A stretch of 64,000 nt of DNA from Druceiella hillmani (taxonomy: Eukaryota; Arthropoda; Insecta; Lepidoptera; Hepialidae), in NCBI GenBank assembly GCA_039881145.1, contig JAYKKI010000027.1, positions 21,277,001-21,341,000 of the forward strand. Reading direction: 5' to 3'. Positions 24,298-35,207 of the stretch are shown here, piece by piece. Numbering within the stretch: position 1 is the stretch's first letter; each line of letters starts with the position of its first letter. The notes under the pieces were generated by a model. The model made no database searches, was not told where the DNA came from, and was given only the letters and a program-made list of their open reading frames with translations. Both the position numbers and the translations under genes were made by a program.

Positions 24298-25113
24298 GGT
24301 CAAATAACTTGATCGTTTACATTTAATATTTTACGACTTTTTATATTATTGATGTAAGTTGTTCGAGGTTGTACATTAAGGAATTTAATAAATTCTGTTA
24401 CTTTGGTTAATTGGTCAAATAATTTAGTTGTTTACGTTTTTTTATATTATTGATGTAAGTTGATCGAAGTTGTACACTAAGGAATTTCTAAATTCCGTTA
24501 TTCTGGTTAATGGGCCAAATAACTTGGTTGTTTACGTCTTTTTGTATTATTGATGTAAGTTGATCGAGGTTGTACATTATGGAATTTACTAAATTCTGTT
24601 ACTCTGCTTAATTGGCCAAATAACTTGGTTGTTTACGTCTTTTTATATTATTGATGTAAGTTGATCGAGGTTGTACATTATGGAATTTACTAAATTCCGT
24701 TACTCTGCTTAATTGGCCAAATAACTTGGTTGTTTACGTCTTTTTATATTATTGATGTAAGTTGATCGAGGTTGTACATTATGGAATTTACTAAATTCCG
24801 TTACTCTGCTTAATTGACCAAATAACTTGGTTGTTTACGTCTTTTTATATTATTGATGTAAGTTGGTCGAGGTTGTACATTATGGAATTTACTAAATTCC
24901 GTTACTCTGCTTAATTGGCCAAATAACTTGGTTGTTTACGTCCTTTTATATTATTGATGTAAGTTGATCGAGGTTGTACATTATGGAATTTACTAAATTC
25001 CGTTACTCTGCTTAATTGGCCAAATAACTTGGTTGTTTACGTCCTTTTATATTATTGATGTAAGTTGATCAAGGTTGTATACTAAGGAATTTCTGAATTC
25101 CGTTATTCTGATT
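24298..25113 (+). repeat. Satellite array, 101 bp unit x 8
   Basis: GATGTAAGTTGwTCGArGTT begins at about 24351, 24452, 24552, 24653, 24754, 24855, 24956 and 25057, a period of 100-101 bp. A typical unit also contains TTAATTGGCCAAATAACTTG, GTTGTTTACGTC, TTATATTATT, TGTACATTATGGAATTTACT and AAATTCCGTTACTCTG. Central units 4-7 are almost identical, while the first two and the last diverge (for example ACTAAGGAATTTCT in units 2 and 8). That gradient is expected when homogenisation acts inside an array. Confidence 0.97.
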
Positions 25114-25734
25114 ATTATTTCACTTTTTGATACAGGTAGATACAAAGTTATAAGTCGGGAGGGTAAGGGCCGCGTAGCAAAGTTTTAGGGGTGTATCTCG
25201 CCGAGGAGACACCGCCTAAAAATATTACTAAATAATTTGAATTGTATTTTCAATGACCCTTTACAAAACTACACACTGGCTGGAACCAGTGTAAAAAAGG
25301 TAATTTCATAATTTATGAATGCAAATTTATCAAAATAGTTTTGCGCCAGAGCATTTTCGAAATACTGTTGCAAAAATTTAGAGAAATTTTTTTCACACTG
25401 GCAAGCAATTTGAAAATACACATCTTGTAAAGGAAAGACAATATCAAATAATTATACCCTGAATTTTCAAATACCTGTTCATGAACAGTCAGTCAATGGA
25501 ATTCCTAAGAAAAAAATATCCGGCAAGTCCGATCCATGAGGGAAGTATTAAAAAAAAAAAAGAAAATAAAAATATTTTCATCTTTTCTACTATGTCTTAA
25601 CGTAAATCAGCAACGTCTCTCTGTAAAATTACGTAAAAAATGATATTAATCGAAAGACTTATGATGCTAATAGAGTTGGCTCAAAGAATAGTCGGATATG
25701 ATCATAATTTTAAGGCATGTTTTTTACCATCTGT
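25114..25734. other. Spacer between the two satellite arrays
   Basis: No gene. Contains a GC-richer patch at 25155-25215 (GGGTAAGGGCCGCGTAGC) and a local direct repeat of ACACTGG/AACCAGTG. An R1-like ATCCGGCAAG...CATGAGGGAAG segment at 25515-25545 is too short to call. Confidence 0.45.
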
Positions 25735-27440
25735 CTATAGAACCTTAAAAAGTCTGCATACTACAGCAAACATTAATATTTTATAATTAAGATTAAGTAA
25801 CTTTTTAGAGCTTGAACAGAATATTAGTGTATTCACGTAGGGTCTACGAACGTATGAAAATACTATAATGGCTTCTAATGTATATATACACTATTTTATA
25901 ATTTCTATGTAAGCTTTAAATTTGTTGTAATGACTACATTTATCTACGCAACCCTAAAAAGACTGTACATAGATTTAAATACAATACAGCAAACGTTAAT
26001 ATTTCATCGCGTTGATTAAGAGTACGTGATAATAACACAAGATGTCATTTAGTATATTAACCGTAGTATCAATGAATATATAAAACTACTATAACGCTTT
26101 CTAATACACACCACAATTTTATAATTCCATCGTAAGTTTTAAAAATACTGCAACCCTAAAAAGACTGCACATTGATTTAAATACAATACAGAAAATGTTA
26201 ATATTTCATCGCGTTGATTAAGATTAAGTAATAATAACACAATATTTCATTTAGCATATTAACGATAGTATCAATGAACATACAAAACAACTATAAAGCT
26301 TTCTAATACAAAATACCATTTTATAATTCCAACATAAGCTTTAAAAATATTGTAATGACTACATTTATCTACGCAACCCTAAAAAGACTGCACATAAATT
26401 TAAATACAATACAGCAGATGTTAATATTTCATGACGTTGTTTAAGATTACGTGATAATAACACAAAATGTCATTAGTATATTAACCGTAGTATCAATGAA
26501 AATTTAAAACTACTATAATGCTTTCTAATACATGCCACCATTTTATAATTTCAACGTAAGCTTTAAACACATTGTAATGACTGCATTTATCTAGGAAACC
26601 CTAAAAAGGCTACATATAGATTTAAATACAATACAGCAAATTACAATAAACACTAATAAGTGGAAAAGCACGTAATAAGTATATATTTGTCACCTTTTTT
26701 GATTATCATCACCTATGCTGATTTAGCATCTAAAATATATGTAAACCTAAAACTAAAAATAGGTAGTTAGTTGATTACAAAGATGTTAACAACACGTTGC
26801 AGCATATCCCATTGGACTAGAGATACGCTTCAATGTGTTGTTAACTCAACATCTTTGTAATCAAATATTTCATCGCGTTGATTAAGATTAAGTGATAATA
26901 ACACAAGATGTCATTTACTATATTAACCGTAGTATCATTGAACATTTAAAACTACTATGATGCTTTGTAATACACACCACCATTTTATAAATTCAACGTA
27001 AGCTTTAAAAAATATTTTAATTGCTACATTTATTTAGGGAATCCTATAAAAACTGCACATTGATTTAAATGCAACACAGGGAAGTTTAATATTTTACTGA
27101 AAATGTTAATAATTCATCACATTGATTAATATTACGTGATAAAAACACAATATTTCATTTAGTATATTAACCGTGGTATCAATGAACATATAAAACTACT
27201 ATAATATTATCTAATACACACCACCATTTTATAATTTCAACGTAAGTTTTCAAAATATTGTAGTGACTACATTTATTTACGGAACTCTAAAAAAACTACA
27301 CATAGATTTAAATACAATACAGCGAAGTTTAATATTTTATTGCGTTGATTAAGATTACGTGATAATAACACAAGATTACAGTTAATATATTCACCGTAGT
27401 ATCAACAAACGTATAAAAATATTATAACGCCTACTTAAGC
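25735..27440 (+). repeat. Satellite array, unit of about 220 bp, about 7.5 copies
   Basis: CCCTAAAAAGACTgCACAT or close variants recur at about 25744, 25952, 26154, 26378, 26599, 27042 and 27284. Each unit continues with ATTTAAATACAATACAGC, TTAATATTTCATCGCGTTGA, GTGATAATAACACAAgAT, TATTAACCGTAGTATCAATG, AAAACTACTATAA, and an ATTTTATAATTTCAACGTAA segment. Unit length varies (about 203-242 bp) because of small indels. The spacing between 26599 and 27042 is double because a foldback element sits inside one unit. Identity between units is about 85-90 percent by eye. Confidence 0.95.
26648..26864 (+). mobile_element. Foldback element inserted in the 220 bp satellite (copy 1)
   Basis: Satellite sequence breaks after ATACAGCAAA and resumes at TATTTCATCGCG. 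Between them lies sequence homologous to 28376-28600, including AACACTAATAAGTGGAAAAG, ACCTATGCTGATTTAGCATC and the inverted pair TTGATTACAAAGATGTTAAC/TTAACTCAACATCTTTGTAA. Compared with copy 2, the outer part of the right arm is missing and nine bases (AAATCTAAA) are absent from the left arm. The insertion post-dates formation of the satellite unit it interrupts. Confidence 0.8.
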
Positions 27441-28375
27441 ACATTTCTATTCCAATACTTATTCCAAAGGACTTTTCTTCAGCCAACTTAAGTTCACTTG
27501 AACTCAGACACATTCCTAAGACTGTATCATTTCGTCAGAGAAAACAAAATAATCGTATTCCGTCGCAGAACGCTTTCCGAATATAAAATAAGCATTGCAT
27601 CTACACGCCGTACGCAGTTCCGATGCTTCATATCTGAATGGGCCTCATTTTGGAATTCACCCTCGTCTTGTAAACGATAATTTCAAGTTCAGGCATGTTC
27701 TTGCTTCGTCTGGTTACTTTTAACTTTACTCATATAAAATTGGTGGACCGTTCTACGTTAAAAGATTGGATTAAATGTGTTTTCGTCGGCCTGTATATAC
27801 TGTCGTGATGTTTTATGTTGGAATGATAAAAGCAGTATCGACTTTGTATTAAGTCAACATATTTTTCGTTCATATTTCTTTCAACGTTGGAACGTTTACA
27901 ATACTGTTTTGCGCTATTATGTAATGTAGTAATTTAGACACATCTAGTTGAGCGGAGAACCTTATCATGGGTAGTACATGACTTATGAATACTTGGGAAA
28001 ATTAAATTTTACCTTATTCCACTTTTCAACAAATACGAAACTTTTTAACAATTGACATTAAAATCTGTCAAGTACAATTAGAACTTGCACTCTGAAAGTC
28101 CAGTCAACTTTGAAGCATTTATAAATTTTAAGGCTAGATAGTGTTTCCGTAAAACTATGTACAAACAGTAATTTTTCACAACGTAAATGTATTGCCTACT
28201 ATATCTTTCATCGAAGGAAAAAGATGGTGTATATTTAAATAACATTATTACTCACTATATAAATATATTTCACTTGTATGGGATTTAAAATAATATCTGT
28301 GAATTTTAATAATATCTGTAACCTAAGAGACAGATAGATCAAAGTAAGATGTAAGAGCTTCTAATTTGGTTATAG
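27441..28375. other. AT-rich gene-free stretch
   Basis: A 60-codon frame at 27498-27680 has more balanced composition (CGTACGCAGTTCC, CTGAATGGGCCTCA) but no recognisable motif. Nothing else stands out. Confidence 0.45.
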
Positions 28376-28640
28376 AACACTAATAAGTGGAAAAGCACGT
28401 AATAACTATATATATGTCACCTTTTTTGATTATCATCACCTATGCTGATTTAGCATCTAAAATATATGTAAACCTAAAACTAAATCTAAAAATAGGTAGT
28501 TAGTTGATTACAAAGATGTCAACAACACGTTGCAGCATATCCCATTGGACTAGGGATACGCGTCAATGTGTTGTTAACTCAACATCTTTGTAATCAACTA
28601 ACTACTTATTTTTAGATTTAGTTTTAGGTTTACATATGTT
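28376..28640 (+). mobile_element. Foldback element, more complete copy 2
   Basis: The left arm 28464-28519 and right arm 28582-28637 are 56 bp inverted repeats with one mismatch, extended by AACAAC-type pairing toward the loop. The loop carries GCATATCCCATTGGACTAGG. About 88 bp upstream of the left arm (AACACTAATAAGTGG to AAAATATATG) is shared with copy 1, so the mobile unit is longer than the inverted repeat alone. No target-site duplication was recognised, so the superfamily is unassigned. Confidence 0.8.
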
Positions 28641-29295
28641 ATAAATAATATAACAATATTACCATTTTTTATTTCAACGCTCAAGTGCCGATTAAGCTTA
28701 AAAATGACATGAAATATATAATTTTCGGCTTTAAAAAATCTATGCTTTAACATTTGAGTCCAACTTTTAAATTAAGTTAATCCAATTAAGTTGTACTAAT
28801 TTTAAGAAATATACAATTACGCACTTTATACGTCCGTTGGTCACAGCTGTTTTTTGCAGAAACTTTTTGACACAGAAACTTGAAATTTTTCATGATGATA
28901 GAGTATACTAACAGGCAAGGATTGGAGAAAATAGGATGTGAAAATGAAAGGATTATCGAAAGTTTTCAACAATATTCAAATAGATGAATTGAATCTGAAA
29001 TGTTATCGTTTTAATGAATATGATTAATAATTTTTAACTGTTATTTCTGAATGGAATCATAATAAAAAAAATTGTTCGTATCAGCTCCGACGCGCGACTG
29101 GAGTTTACTCCTTAAGTACGATTGTTTTGGAATGTATAAAATAGGTAAAACTGTATATAAATATACAGTATCGGGATATGCGAGCTTTGCTCAATGTATT
29201 TCAAGGTTCTTGTAGCAACATGAACTACCTTGTTTAATGATATTGGATTTGTTTTGAATCTCAATAGTATCGTCAAAAATTATAACCAACATGGA
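28641..29295. other. Gene-free stretch before the 6.5 kb duplication
   Basis: 28835-28935 contains CGTCCGTTGGTCACAGCTG and GAAACTTTTTGACACAGAAA, a partial R1-like match. No gene seen. Confidence 0.5.
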
Positions 29296-29965
29296 TTACT
29301 TCCCCTTCTTCTTCCCCTCCTTCCCACAAACCTACCTTCTCCTTTCTCTTCCCTTCCCCTACTCCTTCCCTCCCCTTCCAACACCTCCCACCCTGGAAAT
29401 TATTTTTATTAATATATTCGTAAATAAATCTTTAAACCAAAAACGGAAGAGATGATACTTTTATAGAAAATCATTAATATACAGTAAAACTCCTACGGTC
29501 TTAAAAACATTTGTATATTTTCAATTTGTCTGACAGCTTTGGCTATTTTTTAGGTGTAATAACCGCAAATAAAGGAATTTCCACATTTTATTGTTGTATA
29601 TTATTTTTGAATAGTCGTGTTATTAAATAAACTATTATTATAAACTTGTTTTAGAATTTTGGTTTGGCATTGCATTTTTTTTTAATTTAAAATCTGTTTT
29701 TTGGAATATCGTCTCCCAAGTTGGAGCTCTTGTAATAAAAATTGTGTCGAGACATGATTTTAAAAAGTTACTTATTTACTAAGAAATTTAAAATGGTGAG
29801 GAATTTAAAATGAAGAAATTTAAAATGGTGAGGGTTTCGTTAAGAAGAAAATACAGCCATTACGGACGCATAGGGGACAAATGTTTCACTAAATTTAAAT
29901 TTTCTATAAAATGCCGTTTACTCTATATCGATCTACCTGGCGTGCTTGAAGTTTGATTACAGCTC

Positions 29966-30005
29966 ATAAATTGCAAAGAATATGTACATATTCTTTGTAA
30001 TTTAT
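29966..30005. repeat. 40 bp palindrome present only in unit A
   Basis: ATAAATTGCAAAGAATATGT is followed immediately by its reverse complement with one mismatch (19 of 20 pairs). The corresponding place in unit B (about 36495-36520) has the left half only, then continues with TGTATGGGACTAAG. Confidence 0.85.
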
Positions 30006-32084
30006 AATGGGACTCAGAAAATAATAAAATAAACCAATACATTAATAAAAATGACCACGTATTTGGAAAAAAAAGAAGTAAAATTTTAATATAAACTGCA
30101 AAATACATTCTTTCTTCCTAATTAATTCATAATATTTATACCTCGGTTTAATTATACTAACCTTTAGTTACTACCTCACTCAAAACATATCAGAAATCGA
30201 AGACGCAAGCGACAGACTTTGCCGCAGTCATTATTCTTAACAGAGCAGGTAGTTCCCACAGAGAGGTGAATTCCTGCTCATAGTGTAGGTGGTACAAGTG
30301 AAAGAATAACCCAGAAGAAGAAAGAACTAGGGAAGAAAAGGGAGATAGAATCTAGTCTTTGTGTGTATCATATCAAGACGCACTGGATTATTAGACTGTA
30401 ATACAGAAGATTTTACAGAAGCATTTGTTATTTATCTGAGGTATATTGGGCCGATAAAATTTTTGATTTTTTTTTTATTGGTTTTACATTTTTTTTAATT
30501 TTATTCTTTTCTCAGTATTGCAATAAAATATCGCGATAAATAGCAGCGATACAATTTCGAGCACATTAATTCAAGTGTTTCGATTTTGCTATTAAATTCT
30601 TTATTTTTAGAATAGTTGCCAAGCAAATTTTAATAATTTTTTTCCTAATAGAAAAGTTAAAATTTGGAAGAGGACATTGAATAAAAGATATATCTTAAAT
30701 TTACGGTTAAAAAAATGCAATAGCTACCCAAACAATTCTAATAAGCGTTTAATAGAAAAACTTCTCAGGAATATTACTTAGAAAATACAATAAGAAAACT
30801 CCTTCACCAGCGACGTGCTTTAAAAGGAATGGAAGACGCTTTTTTTTAAAAAAAATTTAAAAAATTCGAATATCTCGAAATCCATGCAATTTTTACTAAT
30901 GATTAAATTTAAGTAGAATATATTATTTTCTAGTATGATTGAAAGGTTATCTATTACTCACTAAATATCTGGATATTAGCTAAAACTTGACGTATATTTA
31001 CCCTCCGTTCATTCCCACAGTTGGATGGACCAAAAAGTTTGAAATAATTAAAATAAAAATATATTATCCATAAATATTACAGGAAAATGCTCTGGTTTTT
31101 ACAGTTGTCGAGAAAAACGTTTATATCAAATATTTTGATACCTGTGCGCCTAGAATGGCATGTTTGAGTCGCCCATGTAGCCACCTGTATTTAAATAACA
31201 AAATAGTAATATCCCATTTAACCATAATATAAAAATTATAGGCTAAAAACAATACAATATTTGTTTTTAGTAATCATAATTATCAATGTCTTCATTTTAA
31301 AATATGAAATAAGTAAATAAACCTCGCATCAAAATATTGTTTTTTAAATTAATTATTAACATATCCTTTATAATAAAATCCATGTTTTTATATAATATTG
31401 ATATGGAATATTGCAACTTGAGCCCTGCCTTGGCTTTATTTAATTAATGTTAAAAAAAATTACTATGATTGTTGTTATTTTATTCAAATGTATGAGAAAG
31501 CAGAAAATGGAGAGTATAGAAAAGTAATCCAGAGATAAACATCGTTGTATTGAAAATATAATGAAGATATATCTTAGTTAAATTTATTACGCCCACATTT
31601 TATACGCATATTTAAGTTCCTACATGTTGTGTTCCTTGGTTCTTTTAATATGTATACAACTAGAGTGAATAAAACATGTGTGTTGTAATATTCATTTAAT
31701 TTTGAGGGAACTTGATTAGTAGTTATTATAATTTAAATTATTTTATTCGGCGATGAAAATTATATATCCACATACCTACTTTAAGGCAAACCAAGTCAGC
31801 TTATGATTTGGATTCAACCTATTTACTTACAATCTTTTTGGAATTAATGTTAGTCTTTCTTTTAATCTAAGTCCACTATCTTAAATATGGGATTTGGCCG
31901 GTGGGTTGATTTTGAAATAGCTAATGTCATCTAATTTTTGAACCCCACAAGGGAAACCAGACGCTTCTTGAGCTAGACATTTTACAACAATCCTTATTTA
32001 ATGACAACAGTGGGCACAAATGGTTTAACTTATCTTCCGAATCAGGGAGGAGATAATAAGGAGATTATCAAGATGTAGATTGAC

Positions 32085-32360
32085 GGTTACCTATCCAGCC
32101 ACCGACCGGTGTGTGCGTTGATAAAACAATTTATTGAATGAAATCAACGAGTGCCAAACTATGAACCATTCGTTATAGTTCTATAATAATATCGGCGTAA
32201 TTTCGGGAAGGTGGAAAAAGGGAGGCTTCCGATGTTACAGGATAAGAAGAAATGGAATTTCATTTAAGCAATTTGTGTTTCCATAATTCCGAGTGGTGCT
32301 CGTTCTCCGTTAGTTACAGAAAATTTTGTCAAAGTCAAGTTAAAGTCCTGGCTAGGCTAC
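32085..32360. other. GC-richer island inside unit A
   Basis: Balanced-composition sequence that includes CCAGCCACCGACCGGTGTGT, GTTGATAAAACAATTTATTG, AAATCAACGAGTGCCAAACT, GGAAGGTGGAAAAAGGGAGG and ATTCCGAGTGGTGCTCGTTC. Its equivalent in unit B (38590-38860) is nearly identical. There is no open frame. It could be regulatory DNA or part of an unrecognised element. Confidence 0.4.
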
Positions 32361-34378
32361 GCAGATACAACCTTTAATGCATAAGTCCTCTTAATCATAA
32401 ACTCACATTCAAAATTATTGTATTTCGATATCGTTACAAATGACGGAGAAGGAAGAAGGAGATCGTTACAAATTAAGAGGAAATAAAATGTTATATTTTG
32501 TAATTAATACATAAACAAAGGAAATATATCGTTTGAGGGACACAAGGATAAAGTATGTTTTTGAAATCCATTTATTAAATTTATGAAACTTTTTTTACAC
32601 TTTTGAAGGTACCTGCTATTTATTTTTAATTTCATAACTGCAACAAATAGTTTATACGATAATAACTGTTGAACTAAGAAAATTTTATTTTATTACATTG
32701 TTATTATTAAGAATATTTTATTACATTTGCTTAATAATTTTTCAGTTTTACATTCCAACTTCCTTGAAACTAAAATACTTATTATCTCACTCACTGTATC
32801 CCACTATCCAATTGTCTGTCATAACTTTCTGGAATGAAAACCATTTATGATGTAATGTTTGTTGCCTTTAACTATTTTCGAAAATAAAGAAATAAAAGTT
32901 TCATTTTGAGTCTTAAACTAAAATATTTATCAATTTTCAATATGAAGTATTTAATAATAACTATCAATTGGTAGAATTAAGATACAATTTCGTAAATAAA
33001 TAAGTTGAAAAACTGTGAAACGTATCTTCGTTTCTTCTTTAATTTATGTATCCTTATTTCCAAATGTGATCAATGAATGAAACGTTTTAAAATGTTTTTC
33101 ATGCATAAAATAACTTCAAGAATTAATGACAATTATAGAAGGCTTCTCTTTACCAGCATAGTCTTTACAAACGATTTTATAGCAGAAAATTATAATTTCA
33201 CTATGGCCGAATACCTGTTGAGGATTTTTTTAAATATTTTACCTTTGAAAGGTAATAAAGGGCTCTGGTTTATTTTATACAAAACATAATAGAAATTTCC
33301 GGAACAAAGAAGACAAATATATTTTCTTTATTTTGCATGTCTTCTTAGTGCAAATTTATCTGTTTTTATATATTTCAATATTAATGTTTTTTTTTCCTTT
33401 CCATAAATCGAAGATGCAAGCACTCATTGTGTATGGTTGTCTATATTTTACTAAAATATTTTTTTAATACTGTACATTTTTGCTGTTTTGGGAGTATGAA
33501 AAGCAATTAATTAAGAAACACAGTGTACCCAAATTCAACTATTACCACTTGTTTATTATACATGGTCCCGGGAATAAGTATCGGACAAAGAAAGATGTTA
33601 ATCCTTGACTGAAAAATATTTGATATTTGTTAAAATACAGCGTTAAAATACAGGTTTACTCCTGATGTAATACATATTTAAATCCAAAGTGATTAAGTAT
33701 AGTACGTACTTGTTTACAAGGCACTTTTATTATTTCAACATATTTAAAGTAAATATACTCAAGATACATAATTTACAAACAAACTTTAACATAATATTTA
33801 CGACGGTAACGTGTTATAAAATCGATGAATATTGATGGAACGAGTTTCGGTAAAAACTTTAGACCTACCTAACTTGTAGTAATATATAATAAAGCTTTAA
33901 TGAAACTAAACATTTTGTGTATACACCTAATAATAATAAACAAAATCTATAAATTAGATTGGTTAAAATATTAGTTAGTTTCAATTATTCCTTTAATTTT
34001 TATTAAAATTATCGATGTTGATTAATATTTAATAAACTTTGATGCTTAGTTAGGTATGTTTATCATCAACAGAACCAGGTATAAAATAAATTAAAATTCG
34101 ACGAAAGTGGATTTGTTACCTTTATAAGATTTTAATTTCTGTCCAAGTCAGCAATGATATATTTTTGATAAGTAAATTATGTGATATTAATATCAAATAT
34201 CATTTATAAAAATTAAAAAAAAACTAATATATGAACATATCAAGTAATAAGTACGTTCATTATACGTGTTAACGTGCATAACTCTACTGTTATTATGCTG
34301 TTGTGTAAGGAATAAAAAGATTACTATTGACAATTTAAAAATTGAATATATTTGGCGTTAATTTTGTAGAAATTCATT

Positions 34379-34807
34379 ATTCACAATTAAATGAAACTAC
34401 GTGATGTAGCATTATTTCTACTTTCTTTAATTTCTTTACCACGACCTAGGTTTCGTTGTATTACAACATCTTCAGGTGGGATATTAGCAAAGATTAACAT
34501 AATAGCAACAATTGAATTTATTACCCTCACTAAAATACTGGTATATTGTATAACTCTCTGTAATATAATAAAACCTAGTCTGCGCCCCTGCAATAAACTC
34601 ACTAACATAAACAATGGAAAAATCCGCACAAAGCAGGCTTCCACTATAGTGTTTGAAACATATAAATACTGTTGGTTGTTCCTAAGAGTTAATATTTGCT
34701 AATATCCCACCTGAAGATGTTGTAATACAATGAAACCTAGGTCGTGGTAAAGAAATTAAAGAAAGTAGAAATAATACTACATCACGTGGTTTCATTTAAT
34801 TGTGAAT
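34379..34807. mobile_element. 429 bp foldback/MITE-like element in unit A
   Basis: The left arm (34379-34498) and right arm (34688-34807) are 120 bp inverted repeats with four mismatches by eye. Arms start with ATTCACAATTAAATGAAAC and contain CACGACCTAGGTTTC and AACATCTTCAGGTGGGATAT. The 189 bp centre is unique. Open frames on both strands (34391-34702 plus, 34387-34644 minus) mostly read the arms and have no family resemblance. A target duplication is not obvious. The element predates the segmental duplication, since it sits at the same place in unit B. Confidence 0.9.
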
Positions 34808-34845
34808 TTAAAAATTATAAATAATCAAACATTTAATAATCATAA

Positions 34846-34848
<3 letters not shown>

Positions 34849-34907
<59 letters not shown>

Positions 34908-34917
34908 GTGTGTGTGA
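34849..34917. repeat. (AT)n-(GT)n microsatellite in unit A
   Basis: About 53 bp of TA repeats followed by TTTGTGTGTGTGTG. In unit B the T-run at the junction is one or two bases shorter, one of the few differences in this part of the duplication. Confidence 0.95.
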
Positions 34918-35119
34918 ACAGTGGGATAGGCACTATACTTTTCCTAAAAGTTATATTTTTCGAACACTAAACGTTATGTACAAGATTTTAATGTTGATCG
35001 ATATGATAGCCCTGGCTGTTTGAAATTGTAATTAAAACACAAGCGATTATTCTACTTTTAAATCTAAGAAAAAATATCATTTTTTCAGCCTCTACAAAAG
35101 AGGATTATTGAGCACGGTG

Positions 35120-35207
35120 CTGAAAAAAACACCTTAGGTTAATCATTACAACTACAACTATTCCAATAGTTGTAGTTGTAATGATTAACCTAAGGTGTTT
35201 TTTTCAG
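35120..35207. repeat. 88 bp near-perfect palindrome in unit A
   Basis: Two 43 bp arms (35120-35162 and 35165-35207) are exact reverse complements around a CC centre. Outer ends read CTGAAAAAAACACC and GGTGTTTTTTTCAG; the inner part carries GGTTAATCATTACAACTAC. The transcript of either strand would fold into a perfect 43 bp hairpin with essentially no loop. It lies about 310 bp downstream of the foldback element. Confidence 0.95.

Noticed and set aside
24298..27440. CRISPR-like array
   Set aside because: Repeats are contiguous satellite monomers without unique spacers, in a eukaryotic context.
29300..29400. Polypyrimidine tract as a splice acceptor for an exon
   Set aside because: The tract is a simple-sequence edge of the 6.5 kb unit, recurs at 35850, and no open exon follows.
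34387..34702. Overlapping frames of 85 and 103 codons on both strands, repeated at 40878-41193
   Set aside because: They read the inverted arms of the foldback element and its unique centre, with no recognisable domain. Identity between units reflects the DNA duplication and not protein constraint.
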